Shown here piece by piece: positions 6,242 through 8,940 of a stretch of 8,940 nucleotides of DNA (position 1 is its first letter; each line of letters begins with the position of its first letter). The DNA is from Campylobacteraceae bacterium (lineage in GTDB: Bacteria > Campylobacterota > Campylobacteria > Campylobacterales > Sulfurovaceae), in NCBI GenBank assembly GCA_027083075.1, contig JALWQQ010000022.1, positions 1-8,940 on the forward strand, given 5' to 3'. Under the pieces are notes generated by a model that saw only the letters and a program-made list of their open reading frames with translations, ran no database searches and was not told where the DNA came from. The position numbers were made by a program, and so were the translations under genes.

Positions 6242-7373
6242 AATCATCTCGACTGCGGCGATCGCGGCACTTTGTGCTACGGCTGCCATGGGTTACGAGA
6301 CATCGCGCAAGTATGACTTTAACCACAAATATGTCATCGACGGCGGCGTTACTTACCCCGTAAAGCACGGCAAAACCGCAGCATACTATGTGAATGAAAA
6401 GGCGCACAAAACCCACTTTAACCTCGGTAGAAAAGCCAAGAAGTGCGAAATCGACGCATGGAATGTCGATGTAATGTACTACGGCGAAGGCTTGCCCGAA
6501 GGTAAGGGTAGTGTCGAAGAGGGTGAAGAGATCTACGAAGCGAAATGTCAGCAGTGTCACGGTGACTTCGGTAGCGGTAGCGGACTCTATCCGCACTTGA
6601 CAGCTGGTAATGCCTACGAAGAGCACGAAACGCTTAAAAACCAGCGCTGGAATCCGGGTGATGACGAAGGACCACATAGAACCTTCGGTTCCTACTGGCC
6701 GTATGCAAGCACGGCATTTTGGTATATCAAAACGGGTATGCCGCATCAAGCACCGATGAGTTTGACCAATGACGAAGTCTATGCATTGGTTGCGTACCTC
6801 TTGAGTATCAATGAGATCAAGGTCGATGGACAAGAGGTAGATGACGATTTTGTACTTAGCAAAGAGAACTTTACGAAAGTGCACCTGCCCAACGAAAACG
6901 GCTTTGTGCCCGATATTCGCGGTAAGAACGGTTTGGAAAATGTACGTAAGTTTTGGAATGCCGATCCTAAGACCTTGCGTGAAAACTTCGGCGGCAAAAA
7001 GCTCAAAGATCCGAAAAAACGTTGTATGAAGGGCTGCTTCAAGGGTGAGCCTAAAGTACAGCGCATCGCACATGCGATCGCCAACTTCAATCCGCCGCTT
7101 GGCAAAGCGCCGAAACAAGAGGCGTCTGCGCAGCCGAGCGAAGGACAAAAACTCTACAAAGACCACTGTGCGGTATGTCATGCGACCGACTCTATGGGCG
7201 CACCTAAGGTAGGCGATAAGGCGGCATGGGCGGCAGTAACGAAAAAAGGCATGGATAAAGTACTGCACAATGCTATCCACGGTATCAACGGCATGCCTCC
7301 CAAGGGTGGCACAAACCTGCCTGACGATAAGATCAAAGAGATCGTCGAATATATGGTGAATGCGAGCAAGTAG
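6222..7373 (+). CDS. soxD: SoxD, dihaem cytochrome c subunit of sulfane dehydrogenase
   Basis: This 383-aa protein starts with a Sec signal peptide (about 1-24, ending near AAMGYE). Domain 1 carries haem site CQQCH (Cys109, Cys112, His113), with Met173 in KTGMPHQAP as the likely sixth ligand. Domain 2 carries CAVCH (Cys316, Cys319, His320), with Met358 in GINGMPPKGG. Two haem sites and this order match SoxD, which takes electrons from the SoxC molybdenum centre and passes them to periplasmic cytochrome c. Between the domains, Cys268 and Cys272 (CMKGC) plus Cys75 are extra cysteines outside the haem motifs. The start ATG 6222 lies inside soxC, with GGGGAGG at 6209-6215 six bases upstream. The pairing with soxC makes SoxD more likely than a generic cytochrome c. 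Confidence 0.93.
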   Translation: MFKSYRKIISTAAIAALCATAAMGYETSRKYDFNHKYVIDGGVTYPVKHGKTAAYYVNEKAHKTHFNLGRKAKKCEIDAWNVDVMYYGEGLPEGKGSVEEGEEIYEAKCQQCHGDFGSGSGLYPHLTAGNAYEEHETLKNQRWNPGDDEGPHRTFGSYWPYASTAFWYIKTGMPHQAPMSLTNDEVYALVAYLLSINEIKVDGQEVDDDFVLSKENFTKVHLPNENGFVPDIRGKNGLENVRKFWNADPKTLRENFGGKKLKDPKKRCMKGCFKGEPKVQRIAHAIANFNPPLGKAPKQEASAQPSEGQKLYKDHCAVCHATDSMGAPKVGDKAAWAAVTKKGMDKVLHNAIHGINGMPPKGGTNLPDDKIKEIVEYMVNASK

Positions 7374-7387
7374 GCGTAGGCTTACAC

Positions 7388-7402
7388 GATCGCTTCACGA
7401 TC
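7388..7402. repeat. Small hairpin between soxD and soxY
   Basis: GATCG (7388-7392) and CGATC (7398-7402) flank CTTCA in the 74-nt gap between soxD and soxY. There is no T-run after it, so it is unlikely to stop transcription fully. It might set mRNA processing or partial readthrough. A weak TAAAAT at 7409-7414 could be an internal promoter, but lacks a -35. Confidence 0.3.
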
Positions 7403-7447
7403 TTGCTCTAAAATCATAAGTGAAATACATCAAAGAAAGGAAAGATG

Positions 7448-7888
7448 ATGAAAAAGATTGCAAAACTTGCATTGGTTGCGGTGGCTTTCTCTGCAGCGGC
7501 TTTCGCAAAAGACTATAGAGTCGAAAAGCCCGAAGCATGGAAAGCCAAGACGGTTGAGAGTGCTATCAAAGCATTGTACGGCGATGTAAAGCCTGTTGAC
7601 TCTGCGGATGTCAAAGTAAGCACACCCGAGGTTGCGAGCAATGGTGGTCAAGTACCTGTTTCTATCAAGGTTGGTGTACCTGCAAAAAGCGTTGCGCTTT
7701 TCCAAGATGCCAACCCTGAAAGCTTGGTTGCGGTTTGGAATATCGAGGATAATATGGTGCCCAATCTTGCGTTGAAGATCAAGATGAAAAAGACAGGTTC
7801 CATCACGGTTGTGGTCGAGGGCAAAGACGGTAAATTCTATAAAGCGAAGAGAAGCTTCGAAGTTGCATTGAGCGGCTGTGAAGGCTAA
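7448..7888 (+). CDS. soxY: SoxY, sulfur-carrier subunit
   Basis: SoxY holds the growing sulfur substrate on its C-terminal cysteine and works with SoxZ. The 146-aa product starts at ATG 7448, six bases from AAAGGA (7436-7441); the adjacent ATG 7445 is only three bases away and less likely. The signal peptide (1-20, MKKIAK...AAAFA) is Sec-like, with lysines and no twin arginine, unlike the Tat signal described for Paracoccus SoxY. The Ig-like domain spans about 30-140. The cysteine is Cys144 in a terminal SGCEG, close to but not identical with the classical GGCGG arm. It sits between soxD and soxZ, 36 nt before soxZ, as part of a soxCDYZ unit that is seen apart from soxAXB in Campylobacterota. 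Confidence 0.88.
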   Translation: MKKIAKLALVAVAFSAAAFAKDYRVEKPEAWKAKTVESAIKALYGDVKPVDSADVKVSTPEVASNGGQVPVSIKVGVPAKSVALFQDANPESLVAVWNIEDNMVPNLALKIKMKKTGSITVVVEGKDGKFYKAKRSFEVALSGCEG

Positions 7889-7924
7889 TCGTTAAAAGAA
7901 AAAGAAAAAAAGAAAGGATAACGC

Positions 7925-8365
7925 ATGAAAAAGATCTTGTCTGTATGTACTTTGGGTGCACTTTTGGTAAGTGGTATGGCATATGCCGAGGAGGCGCCCG
8001 CAGCAGTTACCGCTAAGAGCGAAGCGGTAAAAGCGGCAGCGCCTGCTGCAGAGGCAAAAAAAGTCAGGATGAAAATCAAAGCCAAAATCAAAGGCGATGT
8101 GGTAAAAGCGAAAGTAGGCATCTCTCATCCGATGTTGACTTACAATCAAGCAAAAAAGAAGGGTGTGCCGGTAAACTTTATCCAGCACATTACTGCTACG
8201 GTAAACGGCAAGACGGTTTACGATGCTTCAACAAGCCAGTTCTTGTCTAAAAACCCGCTTATTAAGTTCCAATTTAAAAGCGAGGGTGTTAAGAAGGGTG
8301 ACGAGCTTAAGATCACCTACGTAGATCACACCGGTACCTACTACGGTAGCAAAAAGATCAAGTAA
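7925..8365 (+). CDS. soxZ: SoxZ, partner of SoxY, with its own signal peptide
   Basis: SoxZ forms the carrier complex with SoxY and helps dock the Sox enzymes. The 146-aa product has three parts: a signal peptide (1-21, cleavage after AYA), an Ala/Lys-rich linker (about 22-46), and the SoxZ domain (about 47-146). The domain shows VKAKVGISHPMLTYNQAKKK, VPVNFIQHITATVNGK, LSKNPLIKFQFKSEG and ITYVDHTG, all typical of SoxZ. Classical SoxZ is about 100 residues, has no signal peptide and leaves the cell bound to SoxY through the Tat route. Here the extra 46 residues account for the longer protein. AAAGGA at 7913-7918, six bases from the ATG, supports the start; a purine-rich tract separates it from soxY. 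There are no cysteines in the mature region. Confidence 0.9.
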   Translation: MKKILSVCTLGALLVSGMAYAEEAPAAVTAKSEAVKAAAPAAEAKKVRMKIKAKIKGDVVKAKVGISHPMLTYNQAKKKGVPVNFIQHITATVNGKTVYDASTSQFLSKNPLIKFQFKSEGVKKGDELKITYVDHTGTYYGSKKIK

Positions 8366-8375
8366 ACCCCTGCTA

Positions 8376-8400
8376 GCCCCCCTGTGGGGCATTTCTACTC
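8376..8400 (+). terminator. Probable terminator of the sox cluster
   Basis: GCCCC (8376-8380) and GGGGC (8386-8390) form a GC stem with loop CCTGT, 11 bases after the soxZ stop. The following ATTTCTACTCTCTTTTCTAC is pyrimidine-rich but has no clean T-run, so efficiency may be moderate. No equivalent T-run is seen on the minus strand for the convergent gene. Confidence 0.6.
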
Positions 8401-8484
8401 TCTTTTCTACTCTTATCATCAAAATACACGAAAAAGATTGTGATTGTTTTTGATATCTAAAGATACTTTCGGGTGACAAAGATG

Positions 8485-8934
8485 CTAATATTTAAAGCAG
8501 TAGGTGATAGTGCGCTTCAATGTCGCCGCTTCACGTGCTTGAAAGTGTTTTTGTAGATCGAAGTCGCTTTTACCGTAGTTCTCTTTGTATTCGGCGATAA
8601 ATCGTTTGTAGTCGCTCTCTTTCATGGCCGAGACTTCATAGTGTACTGTTTCGCATCCATCATCGCACTGTTCGCGTGAGAGTTCTTTGAGGTTGATCGC
8701 ACCGTAACGCGCCTCTTCGGGAAGGCGGAGCTGCATCTCAATATGGGTGCGCATCATCGCTGCGGTGTACTGAACTTGTCTCTTATGGCTTTCCTCTTCA
8801 AGCAAGAGTATGGTCGGGTCATTGCAGTCGTATCCCCATCCGCCCGATACGGGAAGCGAAGCTGAAAAGAGTGTTTGCAGCAGTGCCTTGAGGTTCTCTT
8901 CTCGCGGTAAGGGGTCGAAGTGCGGCGCTTGCAT
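8485..8934 (-). CDS. Unrecognised protein, possibly 5'-truncated by the window edge
   Basis: I do not recognise the family. The reading frame stays open from the ATG at 8934 to TAG at 8487-8485 (149 aa). It also stays open to the window edge, and too little upstream sequence is present to see a ribosome binding site, so the true start may lie outside. There is no signal peptide or membrane segment from this start. Visible parts are SGGWGYDCNDPTILLLEEE (about 30-48), a helical stretch including VQYTAAMMRTHIEMQLRL, a Cys pair in REQCDDGCETVHYEV (Cys89 and Cys93), and a charged helical C-terminal part ending in TITYCFKY. It is convergent with soxZ and need not share its function. Confidence 0.65.
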   Translation of the reverse strand: MQAPHFDPLPREENLKALLQTLFSASLPVSGGWGYDCNDPTILLLEEESHKRQVQYTAAMMRTHIEMQLRLPEEARYGAINLKELSREQCDDGCETVHYEVSAMKESDYKRFIAEYKENYGKSDFDLQKHFQAREAATLKRTITYCFKY

Positions 8935-8940
8935 TAAAGC

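Noticed and set aside
6129..7280. Long open frame (383 codons) on the minus strand opposite soxD
   Set aside because: It lies entirely opposite soxC/soxD coding sequence, its product is rich in Arg, Cys, His and Phe with no recognisable domain, and soxD has clear haem motifs and a ribosome binding site.
1..8940. Mobile element or genomic island signs
   Set aside because: No transposase, integrase, terminal inverted repeats or attachment-site duplication is visible, and gene style is uniform across the window.

Overview
The window looks like a chromosomal segment of a sulfur-oxidising Campylobacterota bacterium (Sulfurovum/Sulfurimonas type). This rests on a soxC-soxD-soxY-soxZ cluster without soxAXB beside it, a DUF3373-type outer-membrane protein, AT-rich spacers around denser coding DNA, and TATAAT-like -10 boxes preceded by T-rich stretches. 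The genus is inference; no 16S sequence is present.

Layout. Positions 1-115 hold the 3' part of a 5S rRNA gene, the end of an rRNA operon. After an AT-rich spacer comes a DUF3373-like outer-membrane barrel protein (320-1990) with a clear intrinsic terminator. Next is a secreted protein with two DUF302-like domains and a Gly/Cys tail (2111-3298). It converges on, and overlaps by 4 nt, a minus-strand MOSC-domain gene (3295-3729, probable TTG start). Divergent from the MOSC gene is a translationally coupled pair: an unrecognised 144-aa protein (3798-4232) and an exported SoxY-like protein (4229-4672). A 225-nt spacer with three inverted repeats and two candidate promoters precedes soxC (4898-6241), soxD (6222-7373), soxY (7448-7888) and soxZ (7925-8365). 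A probable terminator follows soxZ. A minus-strand gene of unknown function (8485-8934, possibly cut by the window edge) ends the window.

How the genes work together. SoxY carries the sulfur chain on a C-terminal cysteine and forms the carrier complex with SoxZ. SoxCD (molybdenum subunit plus dihaem cytochrome c) oxidises the carrier-bound sulfane sulfur and passes electrons to the periplasmic cytochrome pool. SoxXA and SoxB, which load and release sulfur, are not here and are expected elsewhere in the genome. The SoxY-like protein just upstream keeps a cysteine close to its C terminus but with a different tail, so it may be an alternative or specialised carrier.

Nothing here proves a wholly new system. 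The points most worth a second look are the SoxY paralogue and its unknown coupled partner, the DUF302 protein with its Gly-Cys tail, SoxZ with its own signal peptide, and the structured spacer ahead of soxC.
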